From a virus: DNA of 64,000 nucleotides. Location: positions 1 to 64,000 of the IMG/VR virus record IMGVR_UViG_3300042543_000704; one strand, written 5' to 3'. The notes under the pieces are model-generated. The model had not been told where the DNA came from and did not search any database. It worked only from the letters and a program-made list of their open reading frames with translations. Made by a program: the position numbers and the translations under genes. Every line of letters starts with the position of its first letter. The stretch's first letter is position 1. Below, one piece after another: positions 40,908 to 49,326 of this stretch.

Positions 40908-41681
40908 GGACCGCTTCGGCTTCCTTGCCGGTGGGGCAAACCTGGGACTTTTCCTCCCCCACCAATTAGCCCCCATTTCGTCAGTGCTTTCCAAGTGGAT
41001 CAAGAGAATCTCGGGAAGCAATTCCCGTTTGGCTCTTGGCCACTTCTTACAGAACAGCACGTCAGTTCGATCTGCCGCTCCATGCTCTGTTGGATACCTG
41101 GTGATTCCAGAACTCTGTGGATTCCACAGCTGGAAGTATCCCAGCGGTTCGTATCCACCCCAGTAGCTCATGTACTGGGCCAAGCGAATCCCAACCGGAA
41201 ATGCTGTTGGGTGAATGAAAACCCAACTGTCCTGGATCGGCTTTGGAGCACACATGAATTCAGCCCACGCCTCATAGCTGGGACACATCAGTCGGTCAAC
41301 CCCGTAGACCTTCTGTGGATCCAGCTGCAGCCGGTCGATAATCGACCTCGTCTGCGGAGGCATGTAAATGTCTGCATCCATGTGGACTGTCCAGCCACGA
41401 AGAGATAGCTTGGCTAGCCCTTCATTGATGCCCGCACCCTTGTTGAAATCGTCCCCGTTCCTGTAGAACACATCTGTTTCGACGCATTCAACGTTGTAGT
41501 AACGGCAAAGGCTCACGGTCTCCTCGTCCCCAGGTGCCGTGACCACGACCATGCGATCGAACTGGCTTTTGTTATGCGGCAACGTGTGGGCTAGGAAATC
41601 TGCATAGTTCACGCAGACCACGACTGCCTCCATCGGCAGCCAGGTGGGCTTTGGTTCCGGCTTGTCGGGAAGCTGAGACAT
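40845..41681 (-). CDS. GT-A-type glycosyltransferase
   Basis: A 278-residue protein. I start at ATG 41681 (MSQLPDKPEPKPTW), which has AGGG nine bases upstream. A Rossmann-like opening (MEAVVVCVNYADFLAHTLPH), DRMVVVTAPGDEETVSLCRY, DDFNKGAGINEGLAKL and the DxD-containing TVHMDADIYMPP fit a family-2-like glycosyltransferase. WNPQSSGITRYPTEHG resembles acceptor-site regions. It might modify host surface glycans or phage DNA or protein; no acceptor can be inferred. Confidence 0.65.
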   Translation of the reverse strand: MSQLPDKPEPKPTWLPMEAVVVCVNYADFLAHTLPHNKSQFDRMVVVTAPGDEETVSLCRYYNVECVETDVFYRNGDDFNKGAGINEGLAKLSLRGWTVHMDADIYMPPQTRSIIDRLQLDPQKVYGVDRLMCPSYEAWAEFMCAPKPIQDSWVFIHPTAFPVGIRLAQYMSYWGGYEPLGYFQLWNPQSSGITRYPTEHGAADRTDVLFCKKWPRAKRELLPEILLIHLESTDEMGANWWGRKSPRFAPPARKPKRSLLRRFVEWFRGPGPHVTWSH

Positions 41682-41816
41682 GGTAGTGCCCTGAAAACAG
41701 CCCAGCTCGTGACAGCTCGTGCAGAATGACTCACTGGTCAATCACCACGGCCGAACGACGCAGGGCCCACCCTTAGCCTAGCAATCTCCGCTTGGTGGCT
41801 TTCATCTAATCCATCT

Positions 41817-42434
41817 ATGTTTCGCCTCAATTCTTCCCTCTTCTCCCACGCAGCCGATGTCGTCGGGAAGTTCGCTCCCTGCCAGGGAATTGAGCTAGCA
41901 CCGCACCCCTCCGGCAAGGGCGTCACCGTCACAGCACTCGCTGATTCCCAGGCCATGGTCGTCATCGGCTACGACCCCAAGGGCGTCACAGATGAACCCG
42001 CAACGGTGTTCCTCCCCACCCCTGAGATCAAGACCGCCAGCAAGGGGATCAAAAGCGCTGAAAGGGAACTGGCCATTGAAGACGGACTGGCCACAGTGAC
42101 CACGTACTACCAGTCGCACTCTGTCGGTAAATCATTCCCCATCGCCACAACAAGCGTCCCCTTCCCTCCGGTTCGCTCTGTCATCGCCAGGGCCGTCGAG
42201 TTCTGGGGCTCTGCGCCAATCCAGCTGGGATCCTCTGGCCGATACGACCTGCCCCTGCTGCTCTCTGCGATGCGGTCTATGGCTGATGCAACCCAATCAC
42301 TGGTTGTCTCCCCCTATCCCAATGGCCCCCTACGTCTACAGAGGGAGGATCTTTCTCTTGTGGCCATGCTGATGCCCCAGACGGCAGTCCCCATCCCGCC
42401 CCTGCCTGACTGGCTGCTGGAGTACGGCGCTTAG
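41817..42434 (+). CDS. Sliding-clamp-like (DnaN-fold) protein
   Basis: A 205-residue protein. The opening (HAADVVGKFAPCQGIELAPH, GKGVTVTALADSQAMVVIGY) resembles a DNA clamp domain of DNA polymerase III beta: LTGSDGY-like strand, then TVFLPTPEIKTASKGIKSAE and a late MLMPQTAV like the clamp C-terminal MPM. At 205 residues it is about half of a bacterial beta clamp, comparable to phage clamps. It neighbours the SSB-like gene. Identity is inferred from pattern only. Confidence 0.4.
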   Translation: MFRLNSSLFSHAADVVGKFAPCQGIELAPHPSGKGVTVTALADSQAMVVIGYDPKGVTDEPATVFLPTPEIKTASKGIKSAERELAIEDGLATVTTYYQSHSVGKSFPIATTSVPFPPVRSVIARAVEFWGSAPIQLGSSGRYDLPLLLSAMRSMADATQSLVVSPYPNGPLRLQREDLSLVAMLMPQTAVPIPPLPDWLLEYGA

Positions 42435-42461
42435 TGCAATGCCCGATGTATCAGGCAATGC

Positions 42462-42489
42462 TTGACACTTCGCGCACTTTAGATATCTT
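42462..42489 (+). promoter_or_regulatory. Candidate promoter of the SSB-like gene
   Basis: TTGACA (42462-42467), 16 bases, TATCTT (42484-42489). If used, transcription starts near 42496, so translation cannot start at TTG 42492. The spacer CGCGCACTTTAGA resembles CGCGCTTTAGA upstream of the 63057 gene. Confidence 0.5.
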
Positions 42490-42512
42490 GGTTGCGCCCT
42501 GCCCGAATTCGC

Positions 42513-43181
42513 TTGACCTATGCGGCAGCTGTCGTTGTCCTGACCGGGAATCCCCAGTCCGTTGTAGACGGCAGTCGTGAATTTCTCTGCGCCACTGGGG
42601 AGATCCCCTCAGGCCAGACCCCCGTCCTTGTGGATGTGAGGGCCTTCAAAGATGGGCCCGCAGCTGGGCTCCTTGCACAGAAGATCGTCGGTGATCGCAT
42701 CCTGGTCTCTGGCGATGTCCTACTCATGGAAGGCTCCAGCCAGCCTGTCATCACGGCTTTCGTCTGTTGCCCCGCTACTGACGAGCAGTACCTCAACGAG
42801 GTCACTCTTGTCGGTCGCATCGGTAGCGAACCCAAGCCAGCCGGGAAATCAACCCGGCGCTCTGTGGCTCTGAATCGGTACCTCCCCAATCCGCAGGGAG
42901 GAGACCCGATTGAGCAGACCGATTGGTATGGTTGCCGGGTATTCGGTACCACCCAGGAGCGCTTCTCCAGGGTGGATATCGGTGCACTGGTGGAGGTCTC
43001 TGGATCGTTCTCCCAGATGACCTCCTCTACCAATGAGCCCTACTGTGAGGTTAAGGTTCGCTCCTTCCGAGTCCACAGAGGGCGCGGCGGCAGCAGTGAT
43101 CCCGCCACGGGTACTGCGGCAGTCGGCTATGACCAGGCCTCCTTTGAGGCCGATCACGACATTCATCCCAACTGGAACTAA
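42513..43181 (+). CDS. Tandem OB-fold protein, SSB-like
   Basis: About 222 residues from TTG 42513; an upstream TTG at 42492 conflicts with the promoter. The second half is SSB-like: LNEVTLVGRIGSEPKP, TDWYGCRVFGTTQERFSRVD, GALVEVSGSF, then a strand CEVKVRSFRV. The first half (GDRILVSGDVLLMEGSSQPV) looks like another OB-type domain. The C-terminal tail lacks the usual acidic DIPF end. It probably protects ssDNA in replication or recombination and is distinct from the 24916 protein. Confidence 0.55.
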   Translation: MTYAAAVVVLTGNPQSVVDGSREFLCATGEIPSGQTPVLVDVRAFKDGPAAGLLAQKIVGDRILVSGDVLLMEGSSQPVITAFVCCPATDEQYLNEVTLVGRIGSEPKPAGKSTRRSVALNRYLPNPQGGDPIEQTDWYGCRVFGTTQERFSRVDIGALVEVSGSFSQMTSSTNEPYCEVKVRSFRVHRGRGGSSDPATGTAAVGYDQASFEADHDIHPNWN

Positions 43182-43195
43182 GCCCAACCCAATTC

Positions 43196-43891
43196 ATGAC
43201 ATCACCATTCCCAACCAACTACAAACCGACCGACGAACGCTTTTCCAGTAACCGCTTCTTCAATGCCAAGTCCCTATCGGAGGGAAAGACAGTTGAGATC
43301 CGCCTCTGCGGCACTGCTGCCACTGGGCATGTGATCTCCGGCTACAAATACTTCACGATGGAGAAGCGCCCCCGTTTGTTCCCCCTCTTCCCAAGGGGCT
43401 ACGCCGCTGACATTGGCATGGCCTTCAACGGCCAGGAGAAGGCGGAGCCCTTCTACTTCCTGAGCTGGGCAGCCCTGATGAAAGGAGTCGACGAGCCCGT
43501 GATCTTTGAGATCACCCAGCCCTCGCTCCAGACATCAATCGAGCAGACCCTCGCCCTCGAGGACTACCAGGTCGATGACGGTAAGCCTGCGAATTTTTAC
43601 CTGACCATCTCCAAGGTTTCAAAAAACAACAAGCCCACCTACACGGCGATTCCAACGCTAAAGGCCGTCTCGAAGAGCGATGCCCCATTCAAGCTGTGGG
43701 AAGCATCTCGCTCCTCGATCTGGCTACCTGCCATGTTCGAGGGTGGCGATCCCTTTGCTGGTCCCCCAGCAGGGGCTGCAGGTGCGGATCCGCAGCTGAA
43801 TGCCACTGTGATTCCAGCCGGTGGAAGAGATGTGCTTGGTGCTGACGAGGAACTCGAAAGCACTCCTGTTGCTGCAGGTAGTGGCTGGTAA
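43196..43891 (+). CDS. 231-residue DNA-metabolism-context protein, unknown
   Basis: ATG 43196, 14 bases after the SSB-like gene. Alternating strands and loops (GKTVEIRLCGTAATGHVISG, GQEKAEPFYFLSWAALMKGV, FYLTISKVSKNNKPTYTAIP), then a Gly/Ala/Pro-rich acidic tail. Position suggests a replication or recombination role; an ssDNA-binding protein is possible. No motif recognised. Confidence 0.55.
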   Translation: MTSPFPTNYKPTDERFSSNRFFNAKSLSEGKTVEIRLCGTAATGHVISGYKYFTMEKRPRLFPLFPRGYAADIGMAFNGQEKAEPFYFLSWAALMKGVDEPVIFEITQPSLQTSIEQTLALEDYQVDDGKPANFYLTISKVSKNNKPTYTAIPTLKAVSKSDAPFKLWEASRSSIWLPAMFEGGDPFAGPPAGAAGADPQLNATVIPAGGRDVLGADEELESTPVAAGSGW

Positions 43892-43912
43892 TTGCTTGTA
43901 ACGCCCGGCCGC

Positions 43913-44188
43913 TCACTCGTGGGGCGGCTGGCTGTTTTCCTGCAGCTGCTTGAGGAGGGCCTCCCCGGGATCTGCGTCATTGCGCATCCCAAGGGATAAG
44001 GCCCTCGCCGCCTCCCTCCCTGCCCACCGGAGGGCAGCTGGTTGTACAACCAGTGCGTGCTTTCCCAGCAATAGGCACAGCTCCTTGAGATCCTTGAGCC
44101 CTGCCTTCTCAACAAGAAGCTCCAGTTGCCTGTACTGGAAATGGGCTTCAAGGGTTGCCTCCATCTCCATGCCCGATCCAGTCGTCAT
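43913..44188 (-). CDS. Small helical protein, possibly NblA-like
   Basis: A 91-residue protein. The segment ATLEAHFQYRQLELLVEKAG followed by LKDLKELCLLLGKHALVVQ has the spacing of the helix-turn-helix of NblA (phycobilisome degradation): x-L-E-x-x-F-x-x-R-x-L-E. NblA-like genes are known in some freshwater cyanophages. The match is by eye and the C-terminus differs (PAALRWAGREAARAL), so treat it as a hypothesis. Single leftward gene among rightward ones. Confidence 0.35.
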   Translation of the reverse strand: MTTGSGMEMEATLEAHFQYRQLELLVEKAGLKDLKELCLLLGKHALVVQPAALRWAGREAARALSLGMRNDADPGEALLKQLQENSQPPHE

Positions 44189-44222
44189 TCATTGCGCCCA
44201 CTCTCGTTACACGCTAACTGCT

Positions 44223-44633
44223 ATGAGCCAAAGTCTCCAAGATGACAGTCCTGTCACGCACTCAACGACCAGCGTTGGGCTCCTAGCCAGCGCCGACTAC
44301 TTCGCCGCCAATGGTAAATCTCCTTTTTACCGGTACAGCCTTCTTGAGGCCGCCGAGCAGGTCGCTTCGGCACCGACGGTTCTCGAAGCCCGGGAGGGGG
44401 AGGTCATCCTCTTGACTCTCCCCCCTTCCTCCAGTTGCAGCCAGGCTGCTATTGGATGGACCCACAAAGCCTGCCTGCGTGAGCTGGTGGACACTGCGTT
44501 GATCATTTCTTTCGCGCCCCTTGAAGGCATGACTTCCGCAACAGGAGATTACGCGTATGTCGTTCTCAGACCCAGGTCTTCTGCAGCTTCTGCAGGAGGC
44601 AGCACAGAAGTCGGATGTGCGCCAACTGATTGA
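44223..44633 (+). CDS. 136-residue protein, unknown
   Basis: ATG 44223. Ser/Thr-rich, with VGLLASADYFAANGKSPFYR, EAREGEVILLTLPPSSSCSQ and an alternating C-terminal part (DYAYVVLRPRSSAASAGGS). Its last 77 bases overlap the next gene. Unknown function. Confidence 0.5.
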   Translation: MSQSLQDDSPVTHSTTSVGLLASADYFAANGKSPFYRYSLLEAAEQVASAPTVLEAREGEVILLTLPPSSSCSQAAIGWTHKACLRELVDTALIISFAPLEGMTSATGDYAYVVLRPRSSAASAGGSTEVGCAPTD

Positions 44634-44931
44634 GCGCTACGGTGTAAACCAGGTCAATCAGGCCTGGAAACAGCTCGATCCTGTGCACCGGGCATCACTC
44701 CAATTCTGCCGAGCATTCGATGGCGTCCTCGTCCAAAGACTCTCCGACACCCCCGAAGGATCTAGTAGGGATCGAGCTCCGAGCGATCCGCATGGGGATC
44801 ACTTCGGGGCTCACGCTTCTTCAGGAGACGAAGCAATTGCAACAGAAGCAGCTGGAGCAGCTCTCGGAGTTGAACCGCCTAATCGACGGCTTCACCTCCA
44901 GTGGCAGCAGCTTCCGCTCGTACCAGACTGA
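44557..44931 (+). CDS. 124-residue protein, unknown, overlapped on both sides
   Basis: ATG 44557. The first 65 residues are helical (LLQLLQEAAQKSDVRQLIER, VNQAWKQLDPVHRASLQFCR) and look genuine. The remainder, which overlaps the 44720 gene by 212 bases, is Ser/His/Gly-rich and less convincing. Confidence 0.45.
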   Translation: MSFSDPGLLQLLQEAAQKSDVRQLIERYGVNQVNQAWKQLDPVHRASLQFCRAFDGVLVQRLSDTPEGSSRDRAPSDPHGDHFGAHASSGDEAIATEAAGAALGVEPPNRRLHLQWQQLPLVPD

Positions 44932-45172
44932 TCCCATGGTGATCGTCTACGCCTCCATCCTTGGTCCCATCCTGGGTGACCGATTGGATTCGGTTGTTGC
45001 TAAGGCGGCCGACTACGAGGATCTCATGATCAAAGGCGCGATTCCTTACGCACGCCGATTGCTGCGAGAGCTTGACGCTTACCAGGAACGCGGAGACGGG
45101 CGCAGCTACCTGGAGCATGTGGCTGGAGATATCAAGCCGCCTACTGAACCACCTGCTACTGCATCAACATGA
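44720..45172 (+). CDS. 150-residue protein, unknown
   Basis: ATG 44720. Helical N-terminal half (LTLLQETKQLQQKQLEQLSE) and a hydrophobic middle (PMVIVYASILGPILGDRLDS), then a basic helix. Its stop overlaps the protease start by four bases, so it is probably co-translated with the protease and could be its regulator or partner; that is inference. Confidence 0.5.
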   Translation: MASSSKDSPTPPKDLVGIELRAIRMGITSGLTLLQETKQLQQKQLEQLSELNRLIDGFTSSGSSFRSYQTDPMVIVYASILGPILGDRLDSVVAKAADYEDLMIKGAIPYARRLLRELDAYQERGDGRSYLEHVAGDIKPPTEPPATAST

Positions 45173-47307
45173 AACCGCTACAGGATCAGCTCTTCACGAG
45201 CAGCGTCACCATCAATGACCCCGCCCTCACCAACGGCCACTTATGGGGCATGGGCCCTGGCTTTGGCTCCAATGCCGAAGCAGCATGGAAAACGGGCTAC
45301 ACGGGATCGAGGGATGTTTATGTGGGAATTATTGACACAGGGGTGGATTTTACCCACCCAGATTTGGCTGCGAATATCTGGCGCAATCCCTTCGAGGTAG
45401 AGGGAGACGGAATTGATAATGATGGAAACGGCTACATTGATGATATTCGCGGCTGGGATTTTGATAAAAACGACAATACGATTTACGACGGCCCTCAAGA
45501 TGGCCACGGCACCCATGTAGCCGGCATCATCGGGGCTGTTGGTGGCAATGGTCAAGGTGTGGTTGGGGTGGCCCCCAACGTGAAGATTATCTCCCTCAAG
45601 TTCATAGGGAATCACGGCGGAACGACCATCGGGGTCCAGAGGGCCTTGGATTACCTGACGGATCTAAAGCGTCGTCATGGCCTCAACATCGTGGCCAGTA
45701 ACAATTCATGGGGAGGTGGAACAGGCCCTTGGATGGAAGACGCCATGGTTAGAGCCGCGCAAGCGGGCATTTTGTTCGTTGCTGCTTCTGGCAATGCCGG
45801 TCGGGACAGCGATGTTGTCCCCTCCTACCCATCGGGAATTAGCACCTTGCAAAGAGCCGGTTACGAAGCCGTCATCTCTGTAACAGGAATAGACAGCGAC
45901 GGGAATCAACAATTTAATTATGGAAGGACAACGGTAGACTTGGGTGCTCCATCTACCGGAATTTATTCTACCCTGCCAGGGAACAACTACAGTACCCTGA
46001 GCGGCAGTTCTATGGCGGCGCCGCATGTTGCGGGAGCGATTGCACTTTACGCCGCAAAGCATCCCAACTCCAGTGCTCGACAGATTCGAGAAGCGTTGCT
46101 AGCAAGTACCACTCCGACAGCCTCTTTGGTAGGCAGAACGGCGACAGGCGGTCGGCTGAATGTAGCGGCATTCCTGAACACTCCACCAACTGGCGCTTCT
46201 CCGGCTCCAACACCAGCTCCGGCACCTGCTCCTGCTCCCATTCCAGCACCTCCAACAACAGCACCTCCAACACCAGCACCTCCACCGGGAGCACTGGTGC
46301 CGGTTTCAGTCACCGCAATAGACCTGGATGGATTCACTGCTTCCCCGGTGTTCGAGCAGGTGGCCAACGCCTTTGATGGCAATGTGAACACCAAGTATCT
46401 GAACATCGGTGGAGCCAACTCAGGCGTTGAGCTGCGCTTTGCAAGCCCAACACGTCTGGGTTCTTTCTCCCTGTCCACGGCGAATGACACACCTGGCAGG
46501 GATCCGTCCTCGTATCAGATCTATGGATTCCAGAGCGGATCCTGGCAGCTCCTCACCTCAGGTGCTTTGCAACTGCCAGCGGCGCGTCTTACTGCTGGCA
46601 ACAGCATTGCATTGCCAGAGCTGCCAATTCTGACGAGCTATCGGGTGATCTTCCCGACTTTGAAGCTGGAGGGCAGCATGATGCAAATCGCAGATCTACG
46701 GCTCTACGGCCACTCGCCGGCTCCCACTCCAGCGCCACCTGCTCCTGCACCACCGGCACCAGCGCCGCCAACACCAGCCCCTGAGCCAGTTCCGCCATCG
46801 CCGGCACCAGCGCCAGCACCAGGGCTTCTTCCCGCACCATCAAGAACCACTGCGATGGATCTCGACGGTTTTAGTGACTCTCCCAGATTCGAGCAGGTGG
46901 GGAATGCGTTTGACAGTGATCCCCTCACCAAGTACCTGAACATCGGGGGGACTCGGTCAGGTGTTGAGTTCTCATATTTAAGAGAGACCCAACTCACTGG
47001 GTTCAGGGTAACCACAGCAAATGACATGCCCGGCAGGGATCCTGCCTCTTACCAGATCTATGGGCAGAGAAATGGATCCTGGGATCTTCTGATCTCAGGC
47101 GGCCTGCAGTTGCCCACTGCGCGACTGACAGAAGCTCCAGCCGTCTCCCTTGATGGGCTGTCAGCACTGACCACATACCGCCTGGTGTTTCCAACCCTCA
47201 GAGCGGATGGCAACATGATGCAAATCGCAGATCTGAAGTTGTATGGCAGCCAGACCGGTTTTGCCACGGCTGATCACCCATTCCAACAATTCATCTCCAA
47301 CCCATGA
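45169..47307 (+). CDS. Subtilisin-like (S8) serine protease with two fibre-type binding domains
   Basis: A 712-residue protein. Residues about 40-335 are an S8 catalytic domain with the full triad: Asp in VGIIDTGVDFTHPDL, His in DGHGTHVAGI, Ser in SGSSMAAPHVAGA, plus oxyanion Asn in ASNNSWGGG. Two discoidin-like domains follow (about 380-520 and 565-700), joined by PAPTPAPAPAP linkers. Both are close in protein and DNA sequence to a domain of the tail fibre. There is no signal peptide, so export would be by lysis or on the virion. It is odd for a phage and may act on host surface or storage protein. Confidence 0.85.
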   Translation: MKPLQDQLFTSSVTINDPALTNGHLWGMGPGFGSNAEAAWKTGYTGSRDVYVGIIDTGVDFTHPDLAANIWRNPFEVEGDGIDNDGNGYIDDIRGWDFDKNDNTIYDGPQDGHGTHVAGIIGAVGGNGQGVVGVAPNVKIISLKFIGNHGGTTIGVQRALDYLTDLKRRHGLNIVASNNSWGGGTGPWMEDAMVRAAQAGILFVAASGNAGRDSDVVPSYPSGISTLQRAGYEAVISVTGIDSDGNQQFNYGRTTVDLGAPSTGIYSTLPGNNYSTLSGSSMAAPHVAGAIALYAAKHPNSSARQIREALLASTTPTASLVGRTATGGRLNVAAFLNTPPTGASPAPTPAPAPAPAPIPAPPTTAPPTPAPPPGALVPVSVTAIDLDGFTASPVFEQVANAFDGNVNTKYLNIGGANSGVELRFASPTRLGSFSLSTANDTPGRDPSSYQIYGFQSGSWQLLTSGALQLPAARLTAGNSIALPELPILTSYRVIFPTLKLEGSMMQIADLRLYGHSPAPTPAPPAPAPPAPAPPTPAPEPVPPSPAPAPAPGLLPAPSRTTAMDLDGFSDSPRFEQVGNAFDSDPLTKYLNIGGTRSGVEFSYLRETQLTGFRVTTANDMPGRDPASYQIYGQRNGSWDLLISGGLQLPTARLTEAPAVSLDGLSALTTYRLVFPTLRADGNMMQIADLKLYGSQTGFATADHPFQQFISNP

Positions 47308-47585
47308 CCGTTGAAACTGAACTCTCCTCCGCCGCGCAAGCGGTACTAGATGCTTATCACATGCGGGCCGATCATGAAGGCCCTAAGTGCCCTGAGGTAT
47401 GCTTTATTGCCGAAGCCCTTCTCGCCCTGGAAGAGCAACTCGCGCAAGACAAGCCAGCCCCCATGAGTAGCGATCTTGGGGTTGCGGTTCTTACTGAGCG
47501 GATCAGGATGCTTCGGAAGATAAGCGCCATCGCCGCCGAGCTGGAGGCCTATCCATTCGCCAACACCAAAGGAGACCACAGCTGA
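47304..47585 (+). CDS. 93-residue acidic protein, unknown
   Basis: ATG 47304 overlaps the protease stop by four bases. Helical acidic sequence (SSAAQAVLDAYHMRADHEGP, VAVLTERIRMLRKISAIAAE). First of five coupled small genes (47304-49598). Confidence 0.6.
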   Translation: MTVETELSSAAQAVLDAYHMRADHEGPKCPEVCFIAEALLALEEQLAQDKPAPMSSDLGVAVLTERIRMLRKISAIAAELEAYPFANTKGDHS

Positions 47586-47881
47586 TGTTTTCAGTCAAGC
47601 AAAAGCGTGAGATCGCAGACGCTGTTCAACAAATCCTGCGAGCAACCAACCATCCCGAGCTGCCAGCTAGTGAAATCCAGTTTCTTCTTCATGTAGACGG
47701 TGCCGAATCTTGGAGCTGGGCCGACATCAGAAACAACGGTGCTGTACAGCGACCGGGTATTAACACTTGGAATGAACTGCAAGACCCCTCTACTGGGGCT
47801 TCCGAACTGGAGGGCGCTGTGGCCTCTCTCAACCGCGTCATTGTTCCAACCATAAACGACTGGAAACAAAGCCATGACTGA
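47585..47881 (+). CDS. Conserved-type small phage protein
   Basis: A 98-residue protein, TGATG overlap with the previous stop. FSVKQKREIADAVQQILRAT followed by HPELPASEIQFLLHVDGAES and WSWADIRNN recalls a small protein type seen with cyanophage and cyanobacterial accessory genes. Role unknown. Confidence 0.6.
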   Translation: MFSVKQKREIADAVQQILRATNHPELPASEIQFLLHVDGAESWSWADIRNNGAVQRPGINTWNELQDPSTGASELEGAVASLNRVIVPTINDWKQSHD

Positions 47882-48326
47882 TTGGAAAGCGCTGTGCGCT
47901 GAGCTGCTAGAGGCTCTTGAAAACGCTATCCGTGTGGTTTACCACGAAGACGGCACTAAGCACATCTCGACAGCCGACCCGGTGATTGCTAAGGCTGATG
48001 CCGCCCTGGCCAAGCCCGATCCGGAGGGGGGAGGGTCGATCCATGGCCCAGGGGGAGAGATCGTAGCGACGATCAGGGCTTACGCCTCGGTGGAGCCGCA
48101 GGTGGGCGCCAGCAGAATTCTTCACGAGTCAGATTTCGGAGTGGTCGCCCGTGCCATCCTCGCCCACCCCGCCATCAAGCCGGAGCTGGGGGAGGGAGAG
48201 GTGGAAGAGCTGGTCAGGCGACTGCGGGACTGGCAATCCATTCCATTACTGTCGGAGCGCGAACGCGCCGCCACCCTGCTCCAGCAGTTGTCTACTATCG
48301 CAACCGAGGATCTGGAAAATGGCTAA
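47874..48326 (+). CDS. 150-residue protein, paralogue of N-terminus of 48319 gene
   Basis: ATG 47874. The opening MTDWKALCAELLEALENAIR is echoed by the next gene (MANWKELCAELANYLQGRKD). It continues STADPVIAKADAALAKPDPE and an acidic helix (EGEVEELVRRLRDWQSIPLL). This is a type I associate with picocyanobacterial phages. Function unknown. Confidence 0.6.
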   Translation: MTDWKALCAELLEALENAIRVVYHEDGTKHISTADPVIAKADAALAKPDPEGGGSIHGPGGEIVATIRAYASVEPQVGASRILHESDFGVVARAILAHPAIKPELGEGEVEELVRRLRDWQSIPLLSERERAATLLQQLSTIATEDLENG

Positions 48327-49326
48327 TTGGAAAGAGCTGTGCGCTGAACTGGCCAACTATCTGCAAGGTCGGAAAGATCTTGAATGCGGCTGGGGGGAGG
48401 AAGATCCAGAGCAAGACCTGCTAGACCGCACCCGCGCCGAACTGGCTAAGCCGGAGCCGCAGGGGCTTGAGTTGGTCTATCGCTACTGCCCAGTCACTAT
48501 TGCAGAGTGCGGGGGCCCGTGCGAGCAAGGTCCTGAATACTGCGACTGCGGCGAAATAAAAGGCGAACCTCCGTCCCAGCCCGACCAGCCCGTGTCGGAG
48601 CATCGCCCCGTCTGGACCGAGGGCATCTGCGGGGACGGTGCTGCCATCCTGAAGGACGGCGTGATGCAGCCCATAGAAGATGTGATCGCTGCGCTCAACG
48701 CCACATCCCTGGCCCAGCCGCCAGCTTCGTGGTGGAGGAGTGCGGGGCCGACAAACTACAGCGAGGATTTTTGGCGCAGAGATGCACTAGAAAAACTTGT
48801 TCATGCAGCCGCAAGTTTCCGATTAGGTGTCTATAGCGCCGAAGAGCTTGAAATTTTTGAAAACAGAGCCCGCGCCATCCTTGCCCGCTGGGGCCACCCC
48901 GTCATCGAGCCGGTGCCCACCCCCGAGCCTGGCGTGGCTGATCACGTCACTGACGACGAAGGCACTCGCTGGGATCGCACAACGGACGCTGCTCTGTGGG
49001 CTAAAGCCTTTTGTCTGATTTGCCCTGAGATGGCATCACGAGAGGATGTGATGATCAGCTGGTTCGCAAATGCAATCATGGCGGGCTGCGATCATCAAGC
49101 CTGGAAGATGGATGCTGAACGCAAGCCCATTCCCGTTTCAGAGCGGCTGCCGGGGGCGGAGGATTGTGATGAAAAGGGGAGATGCTGGGCGTGGAACCCA
49201 CAGGCTTTTTGGTGGGATTTGTGCCAGCTCAAATTCATCAAGATGAACGCAGGCGACCCATTCACCTACTGGCTCCCCATCTGGGCCCTGCCGGTACCCA
49301 GTTCACCTACCCCTGAAACACCATGA
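48319..49326 (+). CDS. 335-residue protein, unknown
   Basis: I start at ATG 48319, eight bases inside the previous gene; the longer frame upstream is a shadow. It has several Cys/Trp-rich loops (YCPVTIAECGGPCEQGPEYC; CDEKGRCWAWNPQAFWWDLC) and a C-terminal half reading RKPIPVSERLPG ... TYWLPIWALP. The latter recalls short DUF551-like Trp-rich C-terminal domains of phage proteins (PVSERLP ... VTHWMPLP). Probably a mosaic of small domains. Confidence 0.6.
   Translation: MANWKELCAELANYLQGRKDLECGWGEEDPEQDLLDRTRAELAKPEPQGLELVYRYCPVTIAECGGPCEQGPEYCDCGEIKGEPPSQPDQPVSEHRPVWTEGICGDGAAILKDGVMQPIEDVIAALNATSLAQPPASWWRSAGPTNYSEDFWRRDALEKLVHAAASFRLGVYSAEELEIFENRARAILARWGHPVIEPVPTPEPGVADHVTDDEGTRWDRTTDAALWAKAFCLICPEMASREDVMISWFANAIMAGCDHQAWKMDAERKPIPVSERLPGAEDCDEKGRCWAWNPQAFWWDLCQLKFIKMNAGDPFTYWLPIWALPVPSSPTPETP

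Noticed and set aside
41738-41965. Minus-strand frame upstream of the glycosyltransferase
   Set aside because: It lies mainly opposite the start of the clamp-like gene and has no recognisable sequence.
46010-47027. Minus-strand frames opposite the protease's Pro-rich linkers
   Set aside because: Val/Leu/Glu- and Gly/Ala-rich complements of PAPTPAP codons; shadows.
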